DNA of 64,000 bases. Source: Clostridia bacterium (GTDB taxonomy: Bacteria; Bacillota; Clostridia; Christensenellales; Aristaeellaceae). Both the position numbers and the translations under genes were made by a program. Below the pieces are notes generated by a model that worked only from the letters and a program-made list of their open reading frames with translations, had not been told where the DNA came from and did not search any database. The stretch covers positions 1 to 64,000 of the forward strand of contig JAFUTW010000035.1 in assembly GCA_017484085.1 (NCBI GenBank), read 5' to 3'. Below are positions 1-9,281 of this stretch, piece by piece (position 1 is the first letter of the stretch; each line of letters starts with the position of its first letter).

Positions 1-962
1 CTTTGCGGATCGTACTGGTTGTCCTCGGCGTAGTCATACGCGCCGGCCCTGCGCAGCACGCGGTCGGCGATGAAGTCTTTTCTCGTGCGGTTGCTGTCCA
101 CGATGGCCTGGATGAGGTTCTCCGGCACGTCGCGGTAATTGGCCAGCAGCTGCTTGGTGTCCTTGGGCAGGCAGTATCCGCCGTAGCCGAAGGAAGGGTT
201 GTTGTAGTGGCTGCCGATGCGCGGGTCCAGGCACACCCCGTCGATGATCTGCCGCGTATCCAGCCCCTTCATCTCCGCGTAGGTGTCCAGCTCGTTGAAG
301 TAGGAAACGCGCAGCGCCAGGTACGTGTTGGCAAACAGCTTCACCGCCTCCGCCTCCGTCGTTCCCATCAGCAGCACGGGGACGTCCGCCTCCAGCGCGG
401 CTTCCTTCAGCAGGGCGGCAAAGCGCTCCGCCGCAGCATGCCCTTCGCCTTCCGCGTCGCAGCCGACGATGATGCGCGAAGGGTGCAGATTGTCGTACAG
501 CGCGCGGCTCTCCCGCAGGAATTCCGGGCTGAAGAGGATGCGCTGCGTGCCGAAGAGCTCCCGCGCCCTGGCTGTGTAGCCGACCGGGATGGTGGATTTG
601 ATGACGATCCACGCGCCGGGGTTGGCCGAAAGCGCCAGCCGGATGACCGCCTCCACCGCGGAGGTGTCGAAGGTATCCAGCTTGGGATCGTAATTGGTGG
701 GCGCAGCCACGATGACGAAGTCCGCGTCCCGATAGGCTGCCTCCCCGTCCAGCGTCGCGGTGAGGCGCAGCTCCTTCTCCTTCAGGTACTGCTCGATCTC
801 CCTGTCCTGTATGGGTGAGAGGCGGCGGTTCACCATCTCCACCTTTTCCGGCACCACGTCCACCGCTGTCACCTCATGCCGCTGGGACAGGAGCACGGAC
901 AGGGAGAGGCCCACATAGCCCGTGCCTGCAACTGCGATCTTCACGTCGCCTGTATTGCTCAT
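1..962 (-). CDS. ugd: UDP-glucose 6-dehydrogenase, 3' end cut by window edge
   Basis: Oxidises UDP-glucose to UDP-glucuronate with two NAD+ for capsule or exopolysaccharide precursors (family knowledge). The first 320 codons are present; the family is usually about 390-430 residues, so the C-terminal UDP-binding part is missing. An N-terminal Rossmann motif AGTGYVG lies near residue 12, and the active-site cysteine sits in [10 protein letters not shown] near residue 264. EFLRE and the K-S-T-I-P-V-G stretch also fit. The ATG at 962 overlaps the stop of the upstream glycosyltransferase gene as ATGA, so translation is probably coupled. It is the last visible gene of the recQ-glycosyltransferase operon. 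Because the reading frame has no stop in the window, it is easy to miss; the opposite-strand open frame at 3-818 is its shadow. Confidence 0.93.
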   Translation of the reverse strand, partial: MSNTGDVKIAVAGTGYVGLSLSVLLSQRHEVTAVDVVPEKVEMVNRRLSPIQDREIEQYLKEKELRLTATLDGEAAYRDADFVIVAAPTNYDPKLDTFDTSAVEAVIRLALSANPGAWIVIKSTIPVGYTARARELFGTQRILFSPEFLRESRALYDNLHPSRIIVGCDAEGEGHAAAERFAALLKEAALEADVPVLLMGTTEAEAVKLFANTYLALRVSYFNELDTYAEMKGLDTRQIIDGVCLDPRIGSHYNNPSFGYGGYCLPKDTKQLLANYRDVPENLIQAIVDSNRTRKDFIADRVLRRAGAYDYAEDNQYDPQ

Positions 963-2443
963 TCTCTTCTCCTCCACAGGGTGTAAGTCCTTTGGTCGTT
1001 CAGGTCGAATACGCCGACAGCGCTGCCGATCGCCTCGTAATTCTCCGGCAGCGTGCGCCACACGGTCACCACGAATTCGCAGCGCCCATCGGCCAGGTAG
1101 CCGGCAATGGCTTCCCTCTTCTCCTCTGTATCCAGGTTGTTGTCCGCAAAATAGCGGCAGACCGGCAGGATATCCGCCGCCAGATAGAAGCCCTGGTCCA
1201 GGCTGCAGAGATCCAGCAGGGTCGGCGCGTCCGAAAGGGCGTGCATCTCAGAAGCAAAGCGTGCCTGCGGCATCTCCTCCCGGCGCACGCCCAGCAGCGG
1301 GACCGCCGTACAGCAGCACCGGCAGGCCGGCAGGATGCACAGCGCCAGCACGGCGGCCGTCACAGCAGGCATCCGCCCTTTTACGGCAGCGGGAATCTTT
1401 GCGGCGAGCGCCAGCAGAAAGGACACGCCGGCGCACGCCGTTGCGGCGAAGACCAGCGCGTAGTAGGGGTGCGCCATCTCCCCCCAGTAGCAGAACAGCA
1501 GCAGCAGCCCGGCGCCGGCCGGAAAGGCCAGCGCTTCAGCCAGGGCACCGCGGCCGCCGCGCAGTAGCGCCCCGGCGCTCCCTGCCATGCCGATAAGCGT
1601 CAGAACGGCCAAAGCCGGGTTCGCGGCGCTTTGCGTGCGCAGGTAGGCCAGCGCGTTGAGCACATGGCCTTTAAGGCTCATGGGCGCGCCGCTGTAGTCG
1701 AAGAGGTTCTGTGCGAAGTACACCTGCCAGCACTCCGCAAGCGCGCCGCACGCAAGCAGCCAAAGCGCGCACAGCAGCACCGGCACGGCAAAGCCCGCAG
1801 TCATGCGCAGCAGAACCCTGCCGCAGGCCAGGGCGCCGGACCGCCGGAGAACGCACAGCAGCAGGAAGAAGCCGAGGCCGAAAAACAGCCCGCAGTCCGT
1901 ATACTTGATGAGAAAGACCCATGCAGCTGCCCCGCCGAAGAGCGCGGCGGCTTTTTCTCTGCCCTTTTCTTCCTGCAGGATCCGCAGCGTGCACAGGATG
2001 CCCAGCAGCAGCGCAGGCAGGCAGAATTCCTCCGCGCTGCCGCCCTGTGTAAACGCCCTGCAGCAGCACACCGTCACCGCGCAGGCCGGCGCTGCCGTAT
2101 AGCGCAGCGGCCCCGCGCCCAACCTGTACGACAGGCGCTGTGCGAGGGCCAGGAGCGCCGCAAGGGAGAGGATCTCCAGCAGCCATACGCCGAGGAAACC
2201 GCGGCTGCAGAGCGCCGCGCCCGTGCCGTAAAGCGCGTAGAGCAGCGGGCCCTTGTGGTCAAACAGGTCCCTGTAGGGCATCAGCCCCTTCAGCATCCCC
2301 CTGCCGATGGTAAAGTAGATGTTCGTATCCGTCCAGAAATTCGTCGCGTACAGCGGGGACGCCGTGGAAGCAAACAGCAGCGCAAGCGCCGCGCACACAA
2401 GCGGCCAGGCAAAACCAAGGAGGCGCGTCTTCCCGTCCTTCAT
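959..2443 (-). CDS. GT-C type polytopic membrane glycosyltransferase-like protein
   Basis: A 494-residue membrane protein with roughly ten or more hydrophobic segments. Near the N-terminus, the acidic/aromatic stretch [19 protein letters not shown] and the following [10 protein letters not shown] resemble the first extracytoplasmic loop of GT-C (PMT/ArnT-like) enzymes, where an Asp is catalytic. Such enzymes transfer a sugar from a polyprenyl-phosphate carrier to a lipid, protein or glycan outside the membrane (family knowledge); donor and acceptor cannot be told here. It is a paralogue of the gene just upstream: both carry SPLY-N-W-D-N, GPxLY and SAEEFCLP. Start and stop overlap the neighbours by 4 nt (ATGA). 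Confidence 0.72.
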   Translation of the reverse strand: MKDGKTRLLGFAWPLVCAALALLFASTASPLYATNFWTDTNIYFTIGRGMLKGLMPYRDLFDHKGPLLYALYGTGAALCSRGFLGVWLLEILSLAALLALAQRLSYRLGAGPLRYTAAPACAVTVCCCRAFTQGGSAEEFCLPALLLGILCTLRILQEEKGREKAAALFGGAAAWVFLIKYTDCGLFFGLGFFLLLCVLRRSGALACGRVLLRMTAGFAVPVLLCALWLLACGALAECWQVYFAQNLFDYSGAPMSLKGHVLNALAYLRTQSAANPALAVLTLIGMAGSAGALLRGGRGALAEALAFPAGAGLLLLFCYWGEMAHPYYALVFAATACAGVSFLLALAAKIPAAVKGRMPAVTAAVLALCILPACRCCCTAVPLLGVRREEMPQARFASEMHALSDAPTLLDLCSLDQGFYLAADILPVCRYFADNNLDTEEKREAIAGYLADGRCEFVVTVWRTLPENYEAIGSAVGVFDLNDQRTYTLWRRRE

Positions 2444-3894
2444 TCCGCCATCCTCCTGTAAAGATAGAATTCCTTGTTCGGCTTGTTGTTGTCCAGATAG
2501 CCCACATCCGTCGCGATCAGCCGGTAGCGCGCAAACCGCTCCGGCAGGGCGTCATAGACGGTGAGCACGTAATCCGGCTCTCCTTCCTCGACAGCGCGGT
2601 CCAGCTCCCGCTTCATCTCCGGGAGATCCACGTTCAGCAGCACGAAGTACTTTTCCTGCGGAAGGATCCCTGAGGTCAGGTACAGTCCGTCGTCCAGAAA
2701 CTTATACTGCAGCAGGCTGCTCCCCGGCTCGATCATCGCCGCCAGCCGGTACTGCGCCAGCTCCCCGGCCGGCACGCCGCGCAGGAAAGCGTTGGGCGTT
2801 GCAAAAACCCCGAGCGCCAGGCTGAGCAGCGCGGCGATCCCCGCGGCCGCCCCGCTTCGGCCGGATAAGCAGACAGCCAGCTTTTCCTCCAGCAGCCGCC
2901 CCGCCCAAAGGGCGCCGTAAACCGTGTACGGCGCCAGCGCCATCAGGCTGTACTGCCACACGCGCCCCGGCAGCACGACCGCCAGCAGTTGGATGGCGAA
3001 GCCGGCAAGCACTCCGAGACGCGCGGCAGCGCCCTCCCGTCTGTCCGCTGCAAAGGCCAGGACCCCCGCCAGCGCGGGGACCGCCCACCAGCCGCTGCTT
3101 TTCAGAAAGGCGATCCAGTCCGCGGCGCCGAAGCGCCCTTCTCCCGCATAGCAGAAGATGTTGTTCACGACATAAGCAGCCAGCGCGTCCTTCAGCGCCC
3201 CGTTCGCCGCGAAGTACAAAGCCCAGAGGAGCACCGGGATGAAAAAGCCGGCGAGGAAGCAGGCCGCGCTCGCGAGCGCTCGGGAAAGTCCTCCCTTTGA
3301 AAGCGCCGATACGCCTTCGGCCAGGCACAGCCCAAGAAACACGCCCAGCAGCGTAAACTTCACCGTGGCGACGGCGCCGGCCAGCACTCCGATGCCAAAG
3401 AGCGCACGCCTGCTCATGGGCGCGCGCCCCGTCAGCGCTTCACCGTCCGCAAGGCACAGGGCCGCCATGGCGAGCGGCAGGCAGAATTCCTCCGCGCTGT
3501 CACCGCGCACAAACGTCCCGCTGACGAGGATGAGCGCGCCGCACAGCACCGCCAGCGCGGGCGAAAGCTGCTTCAGCCTGCGCCGCAGTAGCCGCTCCGC
3601 CGCAAGCAGGAAGGCTGTGAAGCCCAGGCCTTCCATAAGGTAGACGCCGAGAAAGCTCTTTTCCGAAACAAAGGCCGCCAGCATGTGCGCGAGGTACAGC
3701 GTCGGCCCCTTCTGCTCGTAGATGTCGCGGTAGAGCACGGCGCCGGACTTCATCGTCCTCCCGACGGTCAGCAGGCAGTTGGCATCCCCCCAGATGTTGA
3801 GGGGATAGAGCGGGGAGCTCATCGAGCAAAGGGCGACGAGGACAAAAGCCGACAGCGCGAGAAAGGCCGTCACCGTCCTGTCCTTCCTGCTCAC
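2440..3894 (-). CDS. GT-C type polytopic membrane glycosyltransferase-like protein (paralogue)
   Basis: A 484-residue multi-pass membrane protein, paralogous to the next gene downstream. Shared landmarks are SSPLYPLNIWGDAN, YRDIYEQKGPTLYLAH and [12 protein letters not shown] set the start at the GTG at 3894: it follows GGGAGGAGG by a few bases and overlaps the recQ stop as GTGA. The open frame continues upstream to 4278, but that extension is arginine/glycine-rich nonsense overlapping recQ. Probable role is polyprenyl-phosphate-sugar dependent glycosylation of an envelope glycan. The nearby UDP-glucose dehydrogenase supports polysaccharide work, but the substrate is unknown. Confidence 0.72.
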   Translation of the reverse strand: MSRKDRTVTAFLALSAFVLVALCSMSSPLYPLNIWGDANCLLTVGRTMKSGAVLYRDIYEQKGPTLYLAHMLAAFVSEKSFLGVYLMEGLGFTAFLLAAERLLRRRLKQLSPALAVLCGALILVSGTFVRGDSAEEFCLPLAMAALCLADGEALTGRAPMSRRALFGIGVLAGAVATVKFTLLGVFLGLCLAEGVSALSKGGLSRALASAACFLAGFFIPVLLWALYFAANGALKDALAAYVVNNIFCYAGEGRFGAADWIAFLKSSGWWAVPALAGVLAFAADRREGAAARLGVLAGFAIQLLAVVLPGRVWQYSLMALAPYTVYGALWAGRLLEEKLAVCLSGRSGAAAGIAALLSLALGVFATPNAFLRGVPAGELAQYRLAAMIEPGSSLLQYKFLDDGLYLTSGILPQEKYFVLLNVDLPEMKRELDRAVEEGEPDYVLTVYDALPERFARYRLIATDVGYLDNNKPNKEFYLYRRMAE

Positions 3895-5417
3895 TTCCGC
3901 TCCTCCTCCCACCTGGCGATCACGGAAAGAAAGGCCTCCCCGTATCGCTCCATCTTGTTTTCGCCGACGCCCATCACCCGCAGCATCTCCGTGCGGGTCC
4001 GCGGGCGCTTTACGGCCATATCCCGCAGCGTCGCATTGGTGAAGATGACAAACGGCGGCACCTTCTGCTCCTTCGCAATGCGCCTGCGCGTATCGGACAG
4101 CCGCATGAACAGCCCGCCGGACAGGCCCTGAACGGCCACCGGCGTGCCGTCCAGCCGCCTTGCCGTCTGCGTCCTGCCGGTGACAGCAGCCGCCGTTTCC
4201 CGCTTCACACAGCCGCCGCAGTGGCCGCAGGGCTTCGCCTCCTGCCCGAAGTACCGGAGGATGCGCGCGCGCAGGCATCCTTCGCCCGTCGCGTAAAAGG
4301 TCATTTCCCGCAGCCGCATGCGGGAACGCTCCGCCACCGTCCGGCGGGTCTCCTCGGGCAGGTCGCTTTCCTCCTCCTGCCGCTCGATGAAGTACTGCTG
4401 CAGGCGCACGTCCTGCGGCTTGTAGAGCAGCAGGCAGTCCGCCGGCTCTCCGTCGCGCCCGGCGCGGCCCGCCTCCTGGTAATAGCTTTCCAGATCCTTG
4501 GGCATCTGGTAGTGCACCACGTAAGATACGTTGGATTTGTCGATCCCCATGCCGAAGGCGTTGGTCGCGGCGATGACCTCCAGCCGGTCGGACAGAAAGT
4601 CCTCCTGCACGCGGGTGCGCTCCGCATCCGGCATCCCCGCGTGGTAGCAGCCCGCCGCCAGGCCGTGCTCCGCGAGCAGGCCGGAGACCTGCTCCGCCGT
4701 CTTGCGCGTCGCACAGTAGACGATGCCGCTCTCCCCGCGATGTCCGCGGATAAAGCGCAGCAGTTCCTCATCCCGGTCCTTCGGCCTGCGCACCTCGAAA
4801 AACAGGTTGGGCCGGTCGAAGCCCGTCAGCACCCGCCTGGGCGCAGACAGCGTCAGCAGCTGCTCGATGTCCCTGCGCACCGCGTCCGTCGCCGTCGCCG
4901 TAAAGGCGCCCACCGGCGGGCGGGTTGAGAGCGCATTCAGAAAATCCGCGATATCCAGATAAGCGGTCCGGAAATCCTGCCCCCACTGGCTCACGCAGTG
5001 GGCTTCATCCACGATGACAAAAGCCAGGTCCGCACTTCTCGCAAAGGAGAGGAAGTGCTCGGTCAGCAGCCGCTCCGGCGCCACGTAGATGATGCGGTAG
5101 CGCCCTTCGGCCGCGTTTTCGATCGCCTTCTTCTGCTGGCGGGGCGTCAGCGTGCTGTTGATGTATGCCGCGCGGACCCCGGCCTGGCCAAGCTGCGATA
5201 CCTGGTCGCGCATGAGGGAGATCAGCGGGGAGATGACCAGCGTAACGCCCTCCCGCAGCAGCGCAGGGAGCTGATAGCAGATGGATTTTCCCGCGCCCGT
5301 CGGCATCACGGCCATAAGGTCCCGTCCGGAGAGCAGCGCGCGCACCGCTTCCTCCTGCCCCGGACGGAAGTCGTCATATCCGAATACCGCCTTCAGCGTC
5401 CGCCGCGCTTCATCCAT
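3891..5417 (-). CDS. recQ: RecQ-family ATP-dependent DNA helicase
   Basis: A 3'-5' DNA helicase of 508 residues. Walker A MPTGAGKS is at about 38-45 and the DEAH box (VDEAHCVSQWG) at about 137-140. The second RecA lobe has GIVYCATRKTAE, ATNAFGMGIDKSNV and the QEAGRAGRDG motif. The zinc-binding cysteines are in CLRAR...CGHCGGC. A C-terminal HRDC domain (about 435-505) follows almost directly, so the RQC winged helix of longer RecQ proteins (about 600 residues) appears absent. The aromatic-rich loop reads SQWGQDFR where E. coli RecQ has SQWGHDFR. The start ATG is 5 nt after AAGGGGGG; it is the first gene of the operon and has its own promoter at 5441-5470. Confidence 0.93.
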   Translation of the reverse strand: MDEARRTLKAVFGYDDFRPGQEEAVRALLSGRDLMAVMPTGAGKSICYQLPALLREGVTLVISPLISLMRDQVSQLGQAGVRAAYINSTLTPRQQKKAIENAAEGRYRIIYVAPERLLTEHFLSFARSADLAFVIVDEAHCVSQWGQDFRTAYLDIADFLNALSTRPPVGAFTATATDAVRRDIEQLLTLSAPRRVLTGFDRPNLFFEVRRPKDRDEELLRFIRGHRGESGIVYCATRKTAEQVSGLLAEHGLAAGCYHAGMPDAERTRVQEDFLSDRLEVIAATNAFGMGIDKSNVSYVVHYQMPKDLESYYQEAGRAGRDGEPADCLLLYKPQDVRLQQYFIERQEEESDLPEETRRTVAERSRMRLREMTFYATGEGCLRARILRYFGQEAKPCGHCGGCVKRETAAAVTGRTQTARRLDGTPVAVQGLSGGLFMRLSDTRRRIAKEQKVPPFVIFTNATLRDMAVKRPRTRTEMLRVMGVGENKMERYGEAFLSVIARWEEERK

Positions 5418-5440
5418 CCAATCCCCCCTTGACGGGCTTC

Positions 5441-5470
5441 ATTATAGCCCCCGCCCGCAAGATGCGTCAA
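5441..5470 (-). promoter_or_regulatory. Promoter of the recQ operon
   Basis: On the minus strand TTGACG (5470-5465), an 18-nt spacer, then TATAAT (5446-5441). The predicted transcript starts about 15 nt before the recQ ribosome-binding site. The -10 is perfect and the -35 matches 5 of 6. Confidence 0.75.
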
Positions 5471-5489
5471 GGCTGCAGGGGCGCAGCAT

Positions 5490-5513
5490 GGCCCCTGCCT
5501 TGCGGCAGGGGCC
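5490..5513. terminator. Strong hairpin between recQ promoter and amidohydrolase gene
   Basis: Perfect 10-bp stem GGCCCCTGCC / GGCAGGGGCC with a TTGC loop. The T-rich side (ATTTGCTTTT) is on the plus strand; on the minus strand, where the upstream amidohydrolase gene is read, no U-run follows. It probably ends or stabilises that transcript, but it is not a textbook intrinsic terminator in that direction. Confidence 0.4.
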
Positions 5514-5600
5514 TGCGATTTGCTTTTGAACGGTCTTGTTTTGTATGCGCTTCTCCAAGCTGTATGACTCCCGTATGCTTCGGGGCTGTTGTGCGTCTTC

Positions 5601-6746
5601 TCACGGGTTCTTCCTGCACACGTAGACTTTGTCACCCGTACAGGTAAAAACGGCCGTAGCTTTTTCGCTGAAGGTGCGCGTTTCCTTTTTGGAATCGGGA
5701 TATGTAAACTCGCCTTTTTCAACGGCAAAGACCGTCAGATCCGCTTTCATGCCTTCCCGGATCTCAGTCGCCTTGTCCGGGATGTGCTGCAGGCGCACCG
5801 GTTCTGCTATCGCTCTGTTCAAGATCCACCACCACGGTTTTCCAGTCAGGCCGCGTACTTTGGTCAGAATAACGCCCAGATTGTGGACAGGGCCGTTGAC
5901 ATTGCTGCCATGCAGGTCGGACGAGACGGTATCCGTGAAGAAACCGGCTTTCCAGGCAGCTTCCGCCGTATCATAGCTGTACGCGTTGGTGCCATGAGAA
6001 AAGTCAAAGATAACTCCCCGTTCACGGGCTTCCAGTACACACGGCTTGATCTTTCCGTTGGCATCCAGGATCGACATACCCTCGCTGTTGCCCGCCAGCG
6101 TATGGCAGAGGATATCCCCCTTCTTCATGTAGGTCATCAGCTTCTCGATCCCGATCCGGCTGCGCGGCGCATGGACCGCGATCGGCATCTGAAGCCTGTC
6201 CCCCAGCGCACGGAGCTGCTCCATCACATAGACCGGATCAAAGCAGAACTTGTCGTCGATCCTAGCCTTAAGACCGAGAAGTTCCGGGCGATACCGTTCA
6301 GCCACCCTGATGACGCGCTCCGGGATAATGTCCTCCGGCCCTTCAAAGTCACAGACCTTTCCGTGATTGTAAATGCCGGTATTCGCAATGTTGAGGTAGG
6401 AACGGAAGCGAAGGTCCGTATGATACATCAGCGCTTTGCGGACGGACGGATAGTCATCCGGTCCCGACGTTCCGAGATCCAGTGCATACGTGATCCCCTG
6501 GCGGAGCAGATCCCGTTCCGGATCCAGCGCGATCCGGTTTTCCTGCGCGGCAAAGTGGCAGTGCGCCTCCAGCCAGCCAGCTGTGACATACTTGCCCGCC
6601 GCATCCAGGATCTCTGCACCGGGCGCATCGATCGACCCTGCGATTTTCGTCACGATTCCGTCTTCAACGAGGATATCGGCTTCCTTTTCGCCGCCATCCG
6701 TGATGGAAAGCAGCGTGCCGTTCTTGATCAGATACCGGTTCAGCAT
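5601..6746 (-). CDS. Amidohydrolase-superfamily metallohydrolase
   Basis: A 381-residue cytoplasmic metal-dependent hydrolase of the dihydroorotase/deacetylase-like branch. Metal ligands visible in order: HxH in LEAHCHF (about 61-63), a Lys in GLKARID (candidate carboxylated bridge), His in AVHAPRS, His in CHTLAG and Asp in SSDLHG. The substrate is not identifiable from sequence; family members cleave cyclic or acyl amides. I chose ATG 6746 because GGGAGG lies 6 nt upstream; an in-frame ATG at 6779 has no such site. It lies 71 nt downstream of the transporter gene in the same direction and is probably co-transcribed with it under the divergent LysR regulator. A transporter-hydrolase pair suggests uptake and hydrolysis of one amide or acyl-amino-acid substrate. 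Confidence 0.8.
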   Translation of the reverse strand: MLNRYLIKNGTLLSITDGGEKEADILVEDGIVTKIAGSIDAPGAEILDAAGKYVTAGWLEAHCHFAAQENRIALDPERDLLRQGITYALDLGTSGPDDYPSVRKALMYHTDLRFRSYLNIANTGIYNHGKVCDFEGPEDIIPERVIRVAERYRPELLGLKARIDDKFCFDPVYVMEQLRALGDRLQMPIAVHAPRSRIGIEKLMTYMKKGDILCHTLAGNSEGMSILDANGKIKPCVLEARERGVIFDFSHGTNAYSYDTAEAAWKAGFFTDTVSSDLHGSNVNGPVHNLGVILTKVRGLTGKPWWWILNRAIAEPVRLQHIPDKATEIREGMKADLTVFAVEKGEFTYPDSKKETRTFSEKATAVFTCTGDKVYVCRKNP

Positions 6747-6817
6747 GGTCTTCCTCCCGTTCTTCCGGCTGTGAAGCATAACCGGCCGGATTCTTCTCAG
6801 AGCACTCTTTAGCGTAA

Positions 6818-8104
6818 TCAGAGCGCCGGATACACAAGGCTTACAAAGAGGATATAGAAGATGCTGGCGATCACCGCGAAGAGCCAGCCCATCTTAAAGA
6901 GGGACTTGACATCGTATCCGCCCGCGCCCATACACATTGCGACCGCTGCGGTAGCACTCGGCGTCATGTAAGCCGTCAGTGCACCGGCGGAGATGAGGAT
7001 CATGCAGCCCCTGGGATCGGCATTCAGCGCACTGCAGGCAATCAGCGCAACAGGCGCAAAGACGTTCATGACACTCTGGTTCTGCATGAACTGCGTGATG
7101 ATGAACGGCACGAGGAAGAACACGGCATGAAGCATGAAGGTATTTGCGGTATTGCCGACGACACCCGAAATCAGGGATCCCACCCACTCTGCCGTGCCGG
7201 TGCCGACCAGAGCGTTGGCCATCGTGTTGGCACCCACGAACAGCATGCAGATATCCACCGGGATGGCCTTGATTGCCTCATTTTTGGTCAGTGTCCCGCA
7301 CAGGAGCATCGCCATAACGCCGATGAAAGCGAGGAACCAGGTCGGCTGCCCGACATGCTTGTTGAAAATGAAGCCCAGGATGACCAGGACGAAAATCACC
7401 ACGCCGGCGACATCAGAGAATCTGGAAAGGGGCTTGGCGTTTGCGCTTTTCGCTTCCTGTGATGTGATCGGTACAGCAGGCGTATCCAGCGTGAATTTAG
7501 GCGCCAGGAAGAAAGCCCAGGCCAGTGCGATGAAGAGCATCGGCCAGCGGCCCTTGAAGAAATCCATCGCCGTAAATCCCTGCGTGAAGCCGTAAGTCTC
7601 CATGTATCCAGAATATACGGCAGACTGGCTGATCGCGAAGCCCAGCGGGAAGATCGAACAGCAAGCGAGACACATGACCATCAGCGGGAATTGTGCCTTG
7701 GAACGGCTGACGCCGAACTCGTCGCACACGGAATCCATGATGGGGAAGACGATGGCATAAGCCGCCATCGGGCTGGTCAACAGGCTGGTGAGTACAATGG
7801 CAATCAGCAGGACGCCGAGGTAGGCAAGCTTATAGCTTCCGCCGGTGATCTTTCGGATGCCCGCCGTTATTCTTGCCGGGAAAGACGTACGACCGAGGCC
7901 GGCCGCTAAGATGATCATACAGCCGATCGTCAGCGTGTTGGCGCTGCCGAAGCCGCTCAACACCGTCTTCGCATCCGTGCAGCCGGTCAACACGAGGAGC
8001 CCGGCTGTGGTGCCCGCTATGACACCCAGCGGGAATTTCCCCAGCAGGAAATTGACCAGCATCAGCACAAACAGCAGGATACAGATCATCATTTGCGTTG
8101 TCAT
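6818..8104 (-). CDS. SLC13/CitM-type (ion transporter superfamily) membrane transporter
   Basis: A 428-residue integral membrane protein with about eleven hydrophobic segments, probably importing an organic anion with cations. The repeat-like re-entrant regions TSLLTSPMAAYAIVFP and QFMQNQSVMNVFAPVAL, plus a C-terminal GALTAYMTPSATAAVAM, fit the SLC13/ArsB-NhaD fold. Substrate unknown. Start ATG 8104 is preceded by AGGGAGG at an 8-nt spacing. The longer frame to 8149 has no ribosome-binding site and runs into the promoter. It is the first gene of the LysR-controlled operon with the amidohydrolase. Confidence 0.78.
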   Translation of the reverse strand: MTTQMMICILLFVLMLVNFLLGKFPLGVIAGTTAGLLVLTGCTDAKTVLSGFGSANTLTIGCMIILAAGLGRTSFPARITAGIRKITGGSYKLAYLGVLLIAIVLTSLLTSPMAAYAIVFPIMDSVCDEFGVSRSKAQFPLMVMCLACCSIFPLGFAISQSAVYSGYMETYGFTQGFTAMDFFKGRWPMLFIALAWAFFLAPKFTLDTPAVPITSQEAKSANAKPLSRFSDVAGVVIFVLVILGFIFNKHVGQPTWFLAFIGVMAMLLCGTLTKNEAIKAIPVDICMLFVGANTMANALVGTGTAEWVGSLISGVVGNTANTFMLHAVFFLVPFIITQFMQNQSVMNVFAPVALIACSALNADPRGCMILISAGALTAYMTPSATAAVAMCMGAGGYDVKSLFKMGWLFAVIASIFYILFVSLVYPAL

Positions 8105-8137
8105 TGAAGAAACCTCCCTTTTCGTTTTGTTGCCTAC

Positions 8138-8166
8138 AGAATAAAGCACAGTCTGTACGTTGTAAA
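8138..8166 (-). promoter_or_regulatory. Promoter of transporter-amidohydrolase operon
   Basis: Minus strand TTTACA (8166-8161), 17-nt spacer, TATTCT (8143-8138). The LysR-type palindrome lies upstream, centred about 63 bp before the predicted start site, the usual place for LysR activation. Confidence 0.65.
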
Positions 8167-8186
8167 ATTCGAATCCGCATGCTACG

Positions 8187-8201
8187 ATAAGCCGTGCTTA
8201 T
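8187..8201. promoter_or_regulatory. Candidate LysR-type operator (T-N11-A box)
   Basis: Perfect inverted repeat ATAAGC-CGT-GCTTAT in the divergent intergenic region. It contains the T-N11-A arrangement (T8188, A8200) typical of LysR-family recognition sites. It is the only such perfect palindrome seen between the two divergent genes. Confidence 0.6.
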
Positions 8202-8237
8202 GGCAAGATGAAGGGAGGACAAAAGGGAGGATATCTT

Positions 8238-9176
8238 ATGACACTGGATGAGATCGCATGGATGAACAAGCTGTTTGAAACCGGGAATATGACGAAGGCC
8301 GCAGAAGCGCTGTTTGTCTCCCAGCCTGCGCTCAGCCAATGCCTCCGCCGGATCGAGGAGCAGCTGGGATTTCCCCTGTTTACGCGTTCCAACAAGGGCC
8401 TGGTTCCGACCGAGCGCGGGCTTCTCTTTGCCGAAAGCGCCCGCGTGATCACCGACACCTACCGGGATTTCCTGATCAAGGCCCGGCTCTCGGTGCAGAC
8501 AGCACTTACCAATATCATCATTGGTCTACCGCCCTTTCTCAGTGCCTGCTGTTCGGCTGAAATCATACAGCAGCTTGGAGAGGTCTGCCCGGATATCCGT
8601 TTCTCCATCCACGAAGGATCCTGGGATATGCTCCTGGCAGCGCTTCGGAACAATGAGATCCACCTGGCCGCCACCACAGGGCCGCTGAAACTGGAAGGGA
8701 TAAAGATCCACACCTTCGGACATGGAAAGCTCGTCATCATGCTGCGGCGCGGAAGCCCCGTCGAGAAGCATGTCGTCACAGAAGAGGGACGGCGCATACT
8801 GGATCCTGTTTATCTTGCTGGCGAACCTCTGGCCATGACCAAACCCGGTCAGGCAACCCGGCGCCTGTCAGAGGACTTGATGCGTGAAGCCGGTATCAGC
8901 CCCCAGATACAGCAGGAGACCCGGCACGTCGAAACGCTTTACCGGTATGCCGAGAAGGGCATCGCAACCGCTATTTCGCCGCTGATGGCGGATGCCTTTG
9001 AGCGGGATCGGGAAAACCGCCTTATCTGCGAGGTGCCTTCCCGCTACCGCAGCGCTTCACTCTGCGGATGCATCGCAGCCCTGCCGGACGTGGACCGGCT
9101 GATCCCCTCCAGCGTCTTACAGGTGATTGAAAACAACATCCTGAACAGCAGTTCCTATCTCATGCAGATACCCTGA
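8238..9176 (+). CDS. LysR-family transcriptional regulator
   Basis: A 312-residue DNA-binding regulator. The N-terminal winged helix-turn-helix covers about residues 1-60 (NMTKAAEALFVSQPALSQCLRRIEEQLG, here split across the motif). The rest is the periplasmic-binding-like effector domain. I chose ATG 8238 because GGGAGG precedes it by 7 nt and the LysR fold begins directly there (MTLDEIAWM); an upstream in-frame ATG at 8208 is poorly placed. Divergent from the transporter-amidohydrolase operon, which it most likely activates through the T-N11-A palindrome at 8187-8201. The inducer is unknown. Confidence 0.88.
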   Translation: MTLDEIAWMNKLFETGNMTKAAEALFVSQPALSQCLRRIEEQLGFPLFTRSNKGLVPTERGLLFAESARVITDTYRDFLIKARLSVQTALTNIIIGLPPFLSACCSAEIIQQLGEVCPDIRFSIHEGSWDMLLAALRNNEIHLAATTGPLKLEGIKIHTFGHGKLVIMLRRGSPVEKHVVTEEGRRILDPVYLAGEPLAMTKPGQATRRLSEDLMREAGISPQIQQETRHVETLYRYAEKGIATAISPLMADAFERDRENRLICEVPSRYRSASLCGCIAALPDVDRLIPSSVLQVIENNILNSSSYLMQIP

Positions 9177-9230
9177 GGATCCCGGTAGAACGCAGCGACC
9201 GCCGGCATCGGCTGACAAGCTGAAAATGGT

Positions 9231-9270
9231 AAAGGGCGCTGCCGCAGCAAGCTGCGGCAGCGCCCTTTTT
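9231..9270. terminator. Bidirectional intrinsic terminator between lysR and PTS gene
   Basis: Near-perfect 18-bp palindrome, arms 9231-9248 and 9251-9268, with AAA at one end and TTTTT at the other. It serves the plus-strand LysR gene and the minus-strand PTS gene that converge here. Confidence 0.93.
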
Positions 9271-9281
9271 CTGTTTATGGC

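Noticed and set aside
3-818. Plus-strand open frame at the left edge
   Set aside because: Antisense to ugd, whose Rossmann and active-site motifs are clear on the minus strand.
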